Virus record (IMG/VR): IMGVR_UViG_3300028025_003600 | Span: 1 to 27,581 of that record | Reading direction: 5' to 3' (one strand) | Length of the DNA: 27,581 nt | DNA from: a virus | Shown: one piece after another, positions 20,174-27,022 of the stretch | Numbering within the stretch: the first letter of the stretch is position 1 | Layout: each line of letters starts with the position of its first letter | Notes under the pieces: model-generated | The model's database searches: none | Seen by the model: only the letters and a program-made list of their open reading frames with translations | What the model was told of the DNA's origin: nothing | Program-made: the position numbers and the translations under genes

Positions 20174-20492
20174 TAGTAACATTGATTTTATTTCTTTAGC
20201 AAGAGCATCTGGTATCGATCCAGATACTATTGTCAATACACCTGAGTTTGCAGAATGGATGCGTGAATATTTGTCAGAGTCCAAAGTTGCTGTAACTTTT
20301 ACGAAAAAAGATGGAAGCGAACGAAGAATGGTTTGCACTAAAAAGAGTGATCTAATCCCAACCGACAAACTTCCAAAGGGAACTGGCACACAACCAACTG
20401 GTGATGCAGTTGCTGCATTTGATTTAGAAAAGCAAGAGTGGAGATCTTTTAATACAAGTTCTATTAAACATATTGAATGGAATGTAGCATGA
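20160..20492 (+). CDS. WYL_2-type Sm-like SH3 phage protein
   Basis: A 110-residue protein. After a short N-terminal helical part, residues 42-108 read as the small SH3-like barrel found in many T4-like phages: VAVTFTKKDGSERRMVCT, then a linker with KLPKGTGTQPT, then AVAAFDLEKQEWRSFNTSSI and KHIEW. This matches the family labelled WYL_2/DUF2693, which may bind nucleic acid or regulate; no role is proven. Its stop overlaps dsbA at ATGA. Confidence 0.82.
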   Translation: MITSDSNIDFISLARASGIDPDTIVNTPEFAEWMREYLSESKVAVTFTKKDGSERRMVCTKKSDLIPTDKLPKGTGTQPTGDAVAAFDLEKQEWRSFNTSSIKHIEWNVA

Positions 20493-20752
20493 GTCAGATA
20501 TCAAGCCCAGCCGATCGCGACAAAATTAAAAAAATGTTGGCGGAAATTAGTGGATCTATGACACGCATGGAAGCAGAGCGTGACTTGGTTCGTGAAACTA
20601 TCAAAGACATGTCTAAACAATTCAATTTACCTGTAAAAACATTGAATCGTATGGCAAAAGTTTATCATAAACAAAACTACAACCAAGAAGTTGCTGAACA
20701 TGAAGAGTTCGAAGAGTTATATGAAACAATCGTACAAGAAAAGAATAATTAA
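20489..20752 (+). CDS. dsbA: DsbA-like dsDNA-binding protein (T4 late transcription)
   Basis: An 87-residue protein starting at the ATGA junction. The C-terminal half (LPVKTLNRMAKVYHKQN, HEEFEELYETIVQ) aligns with my recollection of T4 DsbA, a small double-stranded DNA-binding protein that helps late promoter use in vitro, including the LYHK and ELYDTV blocks. This phage protein is unrelated to the bacterial disulfide enzyme also called DsbA. In T4 the gene lies next to rnh; here rnh is about 2 kb downstream. Confidence 0.78.
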   Translation: MSQISSPADRDKIKKMLAEISGSMTRMEAERDLVRETIKDMSKQFNLPVKTLNRMAKVYHKQNYNQEVAEHEEFEELYETIVQEKNN

Positions 20753-20754
20753 AA

Positions 20755-20943
20755 ATGGGTAAAATATTATTGGCTCTCTTGGTTATTGTTGCATTTTTGG
20801 TGTTAATACCAATTGCTACAATCTGGTCTCTTAATACATTATTCCCTGTTTTGGCAATTCCATTAACATTGGATACTTGGATGGCTGCAGTGGTTTTGGG
20901 TGGTGTAGTCGGTGGAACAACTGCAGTAACTTTTAAAAAATAA
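20755..20943 (+). CDS. Small two-span membrane protein
   Basis: A 62-residue hydrophobic protein with two membrane helices, about 3-27 (ILLALLVIVAFLVLIPIATIW) and 38-57 (AIPLTLDTWMAAVVLGGVVGG). It ends VTFKK. Small proteins of this type are frequent in aquatic T4-like phages; role unknown. It shares its stop base with the next start (TAATG). Confidence 0.75.
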   Translation: MGKILLALLVIVAFLVLIPIATIWSLNTLFPVLAIPLTLDTWMAAVVLGGVVGGTTAVTFKK

Positions 20944-21599
20944 TGAAATCAGTGAAAGACTCAATAATTGTTCTAGACGATCTTGTTCCTAAACATGTTC
21001 AGGATTCATTAGAACAATTGTGTATGTCTGGACATTTTCCATGGTATTTTAATCAATCTTCCAACTATACTTCTAAGTCTAATAGAAATAACAGTATAGA
21101 AGATTATACTAAGATGTCAGAAATATCTTCTGGCATTGATGTTCCACAATTCATACACAGTGTATATCACCACCAGCATCAAAAAGACTCGCAGTTTCTT
21201 GTTGCATTTAATTCTCTACTGTGTTGTATCCCTGCTAGCATTGATACACTATTAAGAATTAAATTGAATCTTAATTATTCTCAAACATTTGATACAACGG
21301 AAACATATAGTATCCCGCATGTTGATTTTGTTTCTGTCGATAACTTGACAACTTTAATATATTATGTAAATGATAGCGATGGTGATACCATAATCTTTAA
21401 CGAAAAGAGATCCACTGGAGATTTACCGAACTGTGATAAATTGACAATCAAACAAAGAATCACACCCAAGAAAGGTAGATTTGTCATGTTTGATGGTTCT
21501 TATTTACATGCAGGCAATTTCCCCTCTGGTGAATCACCAAGAATTGTTGTAAATATCAATATCATTCCCCACAAAGTCTTTACAGTCGTTGAAAAATAA
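20943..21599 (+). CDS. 2OG-Fe(II) oxygenase-like protein
   Basis: A 218-residue protein of the 2-oxoglutarate/Fe(II) dioxygenase superfamily. The iron triad is visible: H-x-D in IPHVDFVS (about 137-139) and the distal histidine in GSYLHAGNFP, followed by the 2OG-binding arginine in SPRIVVNINI. Strands such as LTTLIYYVNDSDG and GRFVMFDG frame the barrel. Phage members can hydroxylate proteins, nucleobases or small molecules; the substrate is not evident. It is the last gene before the 21626 promoter. Confidence 0.87.
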   Translation: MKSVKDSIIVLDDLVPKHVQDSLEQLCMSGHFPWYFNQSSNYTSKSNRNNSIEDYTKMSEISSGIDVPQFIHSVYHHQHQKDSQFLVAFNSLLCCIPASIDTLLRIKLNLNYSQTFDTTETYSIPHVDFVSVDNLTTLIYYVNDSDGDTIIFNEKRSTGDLPNCDKLTIKQRITPKKGRFVMFDGSYLHAGNFPSGESPRIVVNINIIPHKVFTVVEK

Positions 21600-21602
21600 T
21601 GC

Positions 21603-21631
21603 TTGACATTTATTCGTAAATAGGGTATAAT
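21603..21631 (+). promoter_or_regulatory. Consensus sigma70 early promoter
   Basis: TTGACA and TATAAT with 17-base spacing (TTTATTCGTAAATAGGG): both hexamers are perfect. GAGGAG at 21645-21650 serves the next gene. Confidence 0.95.
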
Positions 21632-21657
21632 TAATACTTAAATGAGGAGATTACCCT

Positions 21658-22773
21658 ATGGCTACATCAGCTAAAAATAAGTTGCAAGCAGCAAAACACG
21701 AACGCATGGTGAAAGGCGATGAACCAACACTTCGTTCAGAAAATTATCAAGTCGATCTTTTACATGCATTGAATTATTTTAATGCTCATCACGATGACAA
21801 AGATAAGAAGAAGTGGTTCATTCACTTCGTTGGTAAAACTGACAAGAAACTGGCAGTTCAATTAAACAAACTTGATGAGAAACTTTTCCGTCAAGCAGGT
21901 GTTCTTGCCAGATTACAAGAAACTGGTTCAGAATTAATGGAGAAGGAAGCTGTATATTTTGCAAATAAATTTGCTGAGTTGAAAGAAACCCTACCCAAAC
22001 CTGAACCAACAAAGAAAGAAGTTGATGCATCTGCTGCCAAAGAAGCAGCAAATGTTGTCTCAATTCAAGAACGCATGCTCGAAAAAGCACGAGAAATGGC
22101 TGGAGAATTTGAGGGATTGATTGATGAGTTCGTGGTTAATGATAAGTCTTTTGATGCAGCAACTGTTTTGAAACATTATCAAATCAGTGGACCAGTTGCC
22201 AAACTTATGGTAAACATGTTTGACAAAACCATTGCAGAACTTGAAGAAGTTCTTGAAGGTGATGATGAGCAACTTAACGAAGGTTACTCTCATCTCAAGA
22301 AAACAAAGATCAAGAAACTGTTGGCACTTTATCAATCCATTGGTGAAGCATGTGGTTTGCAGGTTCAGGTTGCCAAGGCAACTCGTGCTCCTCGCAAGCG
22401 TAAAGAGAAACCAGCAGGTGTGTTGGTTGCCAAGATGAAATTCAAGAAAGAAGATACTGACTATGGTATCAAGTCTGTCTTGGCTTCTGGTATTATCAAC
22501 AGTCAGGAACTATGGGTGTTCAATACCAAGTACAAGAAACTACAAGTTTATCGTGCTATGGATGACAAGGGTTTGTCCGTCAAGGGAACTACTATCATCG
22601 GTTACGATCCAAGTAACTCAGGTGGTCGCACTTTGCGTAAACCAGAGTTGGTTTCTAGTTACCAAGGTATGGGCAAGCGTCCGCTAAATGCAGCATATAA
22701 AGCATTGACAACTAAAGAAGCATCGGTCAATGGTCGAGTTAATGAGGAATGTATCCTCTTGAAAGTATTTTAA
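21658..22773 (+). CDS. Conserved T4-like phage protein, unknown
   Basis: A 371-residue lysine-rich cytoplasmic protein headed by the strongest promoter and a GAGGAG ribosome site, so probably abundant early. The N-terminal part has a helical, charged domain (EKEAVYFANKFAELKE); residues around 240-252 are very basic (ATRAPRKRKEKPA); the C-terminal domain from about 255 looks beta-rich (KSVLASGII, ELWVFNTKYKKLQVY, KGTTIIGYDPSNSGGRTLRKPE, the last quoted only in part as GGRTLRKPE). I recall the C-terminal domain from many aquatic T4-like phages with no function. Its place next to rnh hints at replication, as inference. Confidence 0.86.
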   Translation: MATSAKNKLQAAKHERMVKGDEPTLRSENYQVDLLHALNYFNAHHDDKDKKKWFIHFVGKTDKKLAVQLNKLDEKLFRQAGVLARLQETGSELMEKEAVYFANKFAELKETLPKPEPTKKEVDASAAKEAANVVSIQERMLEKAREMAGEFEGLIDEFVVNDKSFDAATVLKHYQISGPVAKLMVNMFDKTIAELEEVLEGDDEQLNEGYSHLKKTKIKKLLALYQSIGEACGLQVQVAKATRAPRKRKEKPAGVLVAKMKFKKEDTDYGIKSVLASGIINSQELWVFNTKYKKLQVYRAMDDKGLSVKGTTIIGYDPSNSGGRTLRKPELVSSYQGMGKRPLNAAYKALTTKEASVNGRVNEECILLKVF

Positions 22774-22774
22774 T

Positions 22775-23647
22775 ATGATTTTAATTGACTACTCGCAGGT
22801 ATCACTGGCTAATATTCTTTCCTTCAAGAAAGAGTTAATGTCAGGTGATGCCAAAGCAACAACCGATTTGATTCGCCATGCGACTCTATCAACAATAAAA
22901 TCCTACAAGAAAAAGTATGGTAAAGACTATGGGGACATAGTTATTTGTTGTGATGGTCGCAACTATTGGCGTCGTCAATATTTTGAGTACTACAAGTCTG
23001 GTCGTAAGAAAGCCAGAGAAGCATCTGACTTAGATTGGCATATGATTTTTGACACGCTGGGTGTCATTCGTGATGAGATGAAGGAACACTTTCCTTACAA
23101 AATTCTACACATCGACCAGTGCGAAGCAGATGATATCATTGCAGTATTGGCTAAACAGACACAAGAGTTCGGGTTCAATGAGAATGTAATGATTGTTTCC
23201 AGCGACAAGGATTTTAAACAGTTACACAAGTATACTAATGTGAAACAATACAGTCCACTGTTGCGCAAAATGATTACAGCCAAGCAGAGTGATCTTCATA
23301 CAAATTTAGTTGAGCATATTGTTAAGGGCGACTCTGGTGATGGTATTCCAAATATCTTGAGTAAAGATAATTGTTTTGCAGTTGGTGATAGACAAACACC
23401 AGTATCTGCGAAAAGACTTGCTGAATTCTTTGAGAAAGGATATGATGCTTGTCGCAATGATGAAGAAAAACGCAACTGGAAACGAAACGAAATTCTAGTG
23501 CAGTTTGAGAGCATTCCTGATGCTATTCAAAAAACAATTCTTGATGAATACCTAAGTAGTAAACCAAAGGGCGATAAAATGAGCATCATGAATTATTTGA
23601 TTGCGAATAGATGTCGATTATTACTAGATGAAATTGAGGAGTTTTAA
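22775..23647 (+). CDS. rnh: T4 Rnh-like RNase H / 5'-3' exonuclease
   Basis: A 290-residue FEN-family nuclease that removes RNA primers from lagging-strand fragments. Acidic residues and signatures: D5 (LIDYSQ), D60 with CDGRNYWRRQYF, the CEADDIIAVL block with D119/D120, VSSDKDFKQL with D144/D146, and GDSGDGIPN in the helix-hairpin-helix region. Length is close to T4 Rnh (305). It follows the preceding gene by one base and shares a base with the next (TAATG). Confidence 0.95.
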   Translation: MILIDYSQVSLANILSFKKELMSGDAKATTDLIRHATLSTIKSYKKKYGKDYGDIVICCDGRNYWRRQYFEYYKSGRKKAREASDLDWHMIFDTLGVIRDEMKEHFPYKILHIDQCEADDIIAVLAKQTQEFGFNENVMIVSSDKDFKQLHKYTNVKQYSPLLRKMITAKQSDLHTNLVEHIVKGDSGDGIPNILSKDNCFAVGDRQTPVSAKRLAEFFEKGYDACRNDEEKRNWKRNEILVQFESIPDAIQKTILDEYLSSKPKGDKMSIMNYLIANRCRLLLDEIEEF

Positions 23648-24090
23648 TGAGTAGAATTATTACAGAAATCTTGAAAGAGATTAATACTGATTACAAGAAT
23701 GCAGAAAAGTATATTAAACAAAAACCTGCATTATCAATTATTTTTCAACATGCATATATGAAGGAAAAGAAGTTTCTTCTTCCTGAGGGAGAACCTCCAT
23801 ACAAAAAATCTTCTGAGCCACTGGGTATGACACCAGTAAATCTATTGACTGAACTCCGTAGATTTTATGTGTTTTGCCGAGCCGACCTGAAGCAACTTCA
23901 ACGAGAGCAGATGTTTGTTGGTCTTTTAGAAGGTCTTCACGCTGATGAAGTAGCTCTAATGATGGCAATCAAGGATCAAACCCTTCACAAACTCTATCCA
24001 AAACTCACCAGAAAGTGGGCTGAGAGCGTGAACTTAATTCCTAAAACCGAGCCTACAACCCCCAAAAAGACCCCTGTAAAGTCCGTGTAG
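23647..24090 (+). CDS. DUF6433-like phage protein next to rnh
   Basis: A 147-residue helical protein. ILKEINTD, KKFLLPEGEPPYKK, GMTPVNLLTELRRFYVF and AIKDQTLHKLYPKLT form the pattern I associate with DUF6433, which commonly follows rnh in aquatic T4-like phages. A Thr/Pro/Lys tail follows. In T4 this position holds small transcription/replication factors, but I see no clear match to them. It is followed by a hairpin and a new promoter. Confidence 0.82.
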   Translation: MSRIITEILKEINTDYKNAEKYIKQKPALSIIFQHAYMKEKKFLLPEGEPPYKKSSEPLGMTPVNLLTELRRFYVFCRADLKQLQREQMFVGLLEGLHADEVALMMAIKDQTLHKLYPKLTRKWAESVNLIPKTEPTTPKKTPVKSV

Positions 24091-24118
24091 ATTCTCCAAG
24101 GACGACTTTTAGACCTAA

Positions 24119-24145
24119 AATAACCCTACCATGCGTAGGGTTATT
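24119..24145 (+). terminator. Perfect 11-bp hairpin, probable terminator
   Basis: AATAACCCTAC (24119-24129), loop CATGC, GTAGGGTTATT (24135-24145). The stem is perfect but the downstream T run is short (TTATTC), so it could act in either direction. It separates the rnh operon from the next promoter. Confidence 0.78.
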
Positions 24146-24156
24146 CGCACTGGTGC

Positions 24157-24185
24157 TTGACATTAATTCGTAATTCAGGTATAAT
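24157..24185 (+). promoter_or_regulatory. Consensus sigma70 early promoter
   Basis: TTGACA and TATAAT with a 17-base spacer (TTAATTCGTAATTCAGG); both hexamers are perfect. It drives the operon 24219-26551. Confidence 0.94.
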
Positions 24186-24218
24186 TATCTTATGATGATT
24201 AAAAAAGGAAATATGAAT

Positions 24219-24497
24219 ATGTTGAAAAACGAGAAATTGGCTACTGTTGGCGATATTATTCGTGCTTATGACTTTAAGCCAATGTATGGTCGTAGTGACT
24301 GTTTTGTTGAAGGTAGAGTTATTTCTATAAACGAAGATCGTGGTTACAAAGCATACAAAATTGAATGTATCAATGACTTCTTTGATGGTAAATTCCGCAA
24401 GGGTGTTCGCAGTTCTCGTGTTGCCAAAGAGGTTTATGTTCCAATGGAAGTTTCTTTCATGGAATATGATGGTCGTATTTTAAACTTGTCGAAGTGA
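24219..24497 (+). CDS. Small phage protein, unknown
   Basis: A 92-residue protein. ATG 24219 is chosen because AAGGA at 24205-24209 is nine bases away and the promoter start site would be near 24192; ATG 24213 is in frame and possible. Segments VGDIIRAYDFKPMYGRSDC and VEGRVISINEDRGYKAYKI suggest a small beta-barrel domain that I have seen in related phages; function unknown. Confidence 0.75.
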   Translation: MLKNEKLATVGDIIRAYDFKPMYGRSDCFVEGRVISINEDRGYKAYKIECINDFFDGKFRKGVRSSRVAKEVYVPMEVSFMEYDGRILNLSK

Positions 24498-24504
24498 GGA
24501 TAAT

Positions 24505-24669
24505 ATGGCACAAATGAAACAACTTTGGGAAAATATCAACTGGGCTCTTGACACCTACATAGGTGCAGAATACAAATCTTGTGAAGAGATTGCTGATGAA
24601 TTAAAATGTCCAGTAGAATGGGTAAATGAAATAGTTGAACAAAGATGGAAAGAAACAATTGGTGAATAA
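24505..24669 (+). CDS. Small helical protein, possible helix-turn-helix
   Basis: A 54-residue ORF with GAGGA at 24496-24500. The middle CEEIADELKCPVEWVNEIVEQ (residues 26-46) resembles a helix-turn-helix (helix, short turn at KCP, second helix), so it may bind DNA. It fills the gap between two genes and overlaps the MazG-like start by eight bases. Confidence 0.65.
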   Translation: MAQMKQLWENINWALDTYIGAEYKSCEEIADELKCPVEWVNEIVEQRWKETIGE

Positions 24670-24964
24670 ATTTATAAAAATGAAACAAATTAATGAAGCA
24701 AATCAAGAAATTTTGTTAATCGCACAGGAAGAATGTGCCGAGGTTACTCAGGCGATTAGTAAAGTGTTTCGGTTCGGTATGGATTATGAGTACAATGGTC
24801 AAACAAATCGCGAACACCTAGAAGAAGAAATTGGCGACCTTATGTGTATGATTGATTTAATGATTGACAATGGCATGGTTAGTGAATCGGCAGTAATGAC
24901 TGCGAAGAACGAAAAACTGAACAAGTTGCTGACATGGTCGACAATCTTTAAGGAAACTGTATGA
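24662..24964 (+). CDS. MazG-like nucleotide pyrophosphohydrolase
   Basis: About 100 residues from GTG 24662; ATG 24680 is an alternative start, and neither has a strong ribosome site. The all-alpha NTP pyrophosphatase motif is clear: EECAEVTQA (E-E-x2-E) and EEEIGDLMCMID (E-x2-D), which bind Mg2+ for hydrolysis of a nucleoside triphosphate to the monophosphate. Phage members may clean dNTP pools or lower host ppGpp signalling; substrate unknown. Next to the dCMP deaminase gene cluster, which fits nucleotide metabolism. Confidence 0.87.
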   Translation: MNKFIKMKQINEANQEILLIAQEECAEVTQAISKVFRFGMDYEYNGQTNREHLEEEIGDLMCMIDLMIDNGMVSESAVMTAKNEKLNKLLTWSTIFKETV

Positions 24965-25182
24965 TTACAATTAATGGTCTTACTAAACGACAAGTAAAAA
25001 TGCTTGACAAAATGTGGGCGATTGATAGTTATGAGGAGTATATGGAGTGGAAATCTACTCTATGTTACGCTCAAAAACAGCAATGTGAGACACTTGAAGA
25101 ACTTGTAACACTTGCTGAAAATGATGTTGTTGATGATGTGACAGAAGCGAAATCTTTAATTGAGAAAGTGATGAAATTATGA
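24961..25182 (+). CDS. Small acidic protein, unknown
   Basis: A 73-residue protein starting at an ATGA junction. It is helical and acidic: LTKRQVKMLDKMWAIDSYEEY, then ETLEELVTLAENDVVDDV. I recall similar small proteins near MazG-like genes in T4-like phages; no function. It ends at another ATGA junction. Confidence 0.73.
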   Translation: MITINGLTKRQVKMLDKMWAIDSYEEYMEWKSTLCYAQKQQCETLEELVTLAENDVVDDVTEAKSLIEKVMKL

Positions 25183-25331
25183 ACGAATATTTTGCGTATT
25201 TGAATGTTTTGCGTGAGAGTGGTGTTACTAACATGTTTGGAGCAGCACCATATCTTCAAAGAGAATTTGATTTGTCCAAACATGAAGCACGAGATATTTT
25301 AAAACAATGGATGGAGAGTTTCCGTGGATGA
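25179..25331 (+). CDS. Small conserved phage protein, unknown
   Basis: A 50-residue ORF at an ATGA junction. ESGVTNMFGAAPYLQREF and LSKHEARDILKQWMESF form a helical pair that I recognise from many T4-like phages; function unknown. It overlaps the next GTG start by eight bases. The conserved look and packing support it despite its size. Confidence 0.75.
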   Translation: MNEYFAYLNVLRESGVTNMFGAAPYLQREFDLSKHEARDILKQWMESFRG

Positions 25332-25551
25332 TACACAATTAGAAGATTTGTCCCATCAAATAGACAATATTTTGATTAGACTTGCCCAAAACAATGACTC
25401 TACGGCACTACTTCTTTCTAGTGTATTTCTAGCCAGATTGATGTTGCTTTGTGACGCAGTTGGTGCTGGTTCAGATTTTAGAAAATTGTGTCAGGAAGTT
25501 TCAACAAATCCGTTGATTCGCAATGACATACCACAGGAAGTAGTTCATTGA
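25324..25551 (+). CDS. Small protein, unknown
   Basis: A 75-residue protein starting with GTG inside the previous gene. A helical acidic N-terminus is followed by a hydrophobic helix (ALLLSSVFLARLMLLCDAV), too broken by charge to be a clear membrane span, and NPLIRNDIPQEVVH. The stop and next start overlap as TGATG. Confidence 0.68.
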   Translation: MDDTQLEDLSHQIDNILIRLAQNNDSTALLLSSVFLARLMLLCDAVGAGSDFRKLCQEVSTNPLIRNDIPQEVVH

Positions 25552-25979
25552 TGAAACAAAAGTGGGTTGCTGCTTTTATGGACACAGCTGAGAGATTTGC
25601 TCAGTTGAGTTCAGCAAAAAGATTGCAGGTAGGTGCAGTTGTAGTCAAGGATAATAGGATTATTTCTATTGGTTACAATGGTATGCCTGCTGGTTGGACA
25701 AACGAATGTGAAGAAGTTATACAGTTGTCAGATGACACTGTTGAATTGAAAACGAAAGATGAGGTAATTCATGCTGAAGCAAATGCTATACTCAAGTTGG
25801 CTCGTGATGGCGAATCAGGCAATGGTTCCAGTTTATTCTGTACTCATTCTCCTTGCATTCACTGTGCTAAATTGATTCACGGAGTAGGTATATATAAAGT
25901 GTACTATCGTCAGTCCTATCGCGACAATGACGGAATTGATTTTTTACAAAAATGTAATATAGAGGTGGAGCAAGTATGA
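25551..25979 (+). CDS. dCMP deaminase
   Basis: A 142-residue zinc deaminase converting dCMP to dUMP for dTMP synthesis. The zinc site is H74-A-E76 (VIHAEANAI) and C102-x2-C105 (SPCIHCAKL); the N-terminal RLQVGAVVVKDNRIISIGYNG (quoted as region 24-44) matches ComEB/T4 cd-type enzymes. ATG 25551 overlaps the previous stop; an in-frame TTG at 25548 is less likely. It is shorter than T4 Cd (about 190), nearer to bacterial ComEB-like forms. It agrees with the ribonucleotide reductase and MazG-like genes as a nucleotide pathway. Confidence 0.93.
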   Translation: MKQKWVAAFMDTAERFAQLSSAKRLQVGAVVVKDNRIISIGYNGMPAGWTNECEEVIQLSDDTVELKTKDEVIHAEANAILKLARDGESGNGSSLFCTHSPCIHCAKLIHGVGIYKVYYRQSYRDNDGIDFLQKCNIEVEQV

Positions 25980-26551
25980 ATGAGCGATTAGATCTTACTG
26001 AAATGTTTACTTCGTTTTATGTTACAACACAATTATCATTGGATAATGAGAAGCTGAAGAAATTATGTATGGAACTTGTTCCAGATGTAAACAAAAACAG
26101 TGGTATGTTGGACATAAATCATGAAGGATTCGCAGAACTAAGATCTAAGGTTGTTGAGAAAACAAACATCATTCATAATAAACTTGGATTGTCTTCGTCG
26201 CATAAGCAAGAAATATGGAGATATTGGGTAAATTTGGATAGAGCATGGGCAGCAATGGAACCACACTGTCATCCTGATGGATTTTTCTCTGCTGTTTACT
26301 ATCCATCGGCAGAGAATGATAGTAAATTGAAGTTTATGAATCCTGTCAGAGAAATTCCCATTGTTGTTAAGAGAGAATTTGTTTCTCAGGGTAACAAGTA
26401 TTGGTCTCATGGGTGGGGTGTAACACCAACTGCTGGGATGTTGGTAATCTTTCCATCTTGGATATATCACTACATTGAGAATGAGAATTATAAAAACACA
26501 GGCGATAGAATTTCTATTGCTTTTGATACAAGAATTGTTGAAAACATTTGA
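25976..26551 (+). CDS. 2OG-Fe(II) oxygenase-like protein (second)
   Basis: A 191-residue protein of the phage 2OG-Fe(II) oxygenase type. HCHPDGFFSAVYYP (about 97-110) provides the H-x-D/H-x-P-x region, GMLVIFPSWIYHYIE the distal histidine, and DRISIAFDTRI the 2OG-binding arginine and last strand. WRYWVNLDRAWAAMEPHCHP is the usual approach segment of the TIGR02466-like group, quoted as a region. Substrate unknown. It is a different subfamily from the protein at 20943. Start at ATGA junction 25976. Confidence 0.87.
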   Translation: MNERLDLTEMFTSFYVTTQLSLDNEKLKKLCMELVPDVNKNSGMLDINHEGFAELRSKVVEKTNIIHNKLGLSSSHKQEIWRYWVNLDRAWAAMEPHCHPDGFFSAVYYPSAENDSKLKFMNPVREIPIVVKREFVSQGNKYWSHGWGVTPTAGMLVIFPSWIYHYIENENYKNTGDRISIAFDTRIVENI

Positions 26552-26576
26552 CATTTATTCATGTTTAGTGTATAAT
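26548..26576 (+). promoter_or_regulatory. Consensus sigma70 promoter before the tRNA cluster
   Basis: TTGACA and TATAAT with 17-base spacer (TTTATTCATGTTTAGTG); perfect hexamers. The -35 overlaps the stop of the oxygenase gene. It would transcribe the 32-codon ORF and, by read-through, the tRNAs. Confidence 0.94.
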
Positions 26577-26579
26577 TAC

Positions 26580-26587
26580 TATAAATA
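26580..26587 (+). promoter_or_regulatory. Candidate T4-type late promoter (TATAAATA)
   Basis: An exact TATAAATA lies four bases after the early -10 hexamer, so early and late polymerase forms could start the same short unit. It is an exact match to the T4 late element, but short enough to occur by chance. Confidence 0.45.
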
Positions 26588-26612
26588 GAAAAAGGATTTA
26601 GAAAGAACCAAA

Positions 26613-26711
26613 ATGATATTAAGACCTACCAACTATAGAAATGATTTACCATCATGCAATGGTTGGACAGGATCACACTCAGAGTATCTTGCTGGGGGTT
26701 TTGTGAAGTAA
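26613..26711 (+). CDS. 32-codon ORF between promoter and terminator
   Basis: ATG 26613 has AAAGGA at 26591-26596 too far upstream and GAAAGAACC nearer by, so its ribosome site is weak. The product (MILRPTNYRNDLPSCNGWTG and SHSEYLAGGFVK) has no recognised family. It is the only ORF in a unit bounded by a consensus promoter and a strong terminator. The transcript could instead be a non-coding RNA or simply a leader. Confidence 0.4.
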   Translation: MILRPTNYRNDLPSCNGWTGSHSEYLAGGFVK

Positions 26712-26733
26712 AAACTTTTTGAGTTTATTTCCC

Positions 26734-26767
26734 AAAACCCTCTACCTGAAAAGTTAGAGGGTTTTTT
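26734..26767 (+). terminator. Rho-independent terminator upstream of tRNAs
   Basis: AAAACCCTCTA (26734-26744), loop CCTGAAAAGT, TAGAGGGTTTT (from 26755), then further T. An 11-pair stem with a six-T run: a strong terminator only ten bases before tRNA-Glu. Confidence 0.92.
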
Positions 26768-26776
26768 GTTTTATAT

Positions 26777-26851
26777 GCTCGGCTCGTCTATCGGTTAGGA
26801 CACTGCCCTTTCACGGCAGGAAGACCAGTTCGATTCTGGTGCCGAGTGCCA
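26777..26851 (+). tRNA. tRNA-Glu (anticodon TTC)
   Basis: Acceptor GCTCGGC pairs with GCCGAGT (one G-T at the end), anticodon stem CTGCC/GGCAG with loop CTTTCAC (anticodon at 26810-26812), T arm CCAG-TTCGATT-CTGG, discriminator G and encoded CCA. Its last six bases are the first part of a 22-base inverted repeat reaching 26867. Confidence 0.95.
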
Positions 26852-27003
26852 TTTGTTTAGTGCTATCAAGGTATCGTCATAGGACGCTATGACTATGCGG
26901 GTCCAACTGGCGAGGGACGGATCCTAATATAACTGCTTAGTCGCTATGGCACAGAATCGAACTGGACGCCTAAATCGAGCAGATAGCACTAAACAAATGG
27001 CAC
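26852..27003 (+). ncRNA. Structured non-coding segment A in tRNA cluster
   Basis: No gene-like ORF. A perfect 22-base inverted repeat (26846-26867 with 26982-27003) would close it. Inside are hairpin GTCATAG/CTATGAC (26876-26893), GGGTCC/GGATCC (near 26900 and 26917, with one G-U), and CTGC-TTAG (26931) pairing with CTAA and GCAG (ending 26981). This gives a multi-branched, roughly cloverleaf-shaped fold. The part at 26952-26965 is the exact reverse complement of the tRNA-Glu T arm. T4 encodes two stable RNAs (C and D) among its tRNAs; this could be an analogue, but no sequence match is claimed. Strand is taken from the tRNAs; because of the symmetry the minus strand also folds. Confidence 0.6.
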
Positions 27004-27022
27004 CCATGCAAGTGCGCAAGGT

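Noticed and set aside
26846-27003. Inverted repeat as a phage attachment site or transposable element
   Set aside because: The copies are inverted rather than direct, no integrase or transposase is present, and the rest of the window indicates a lytic T4-like phage.
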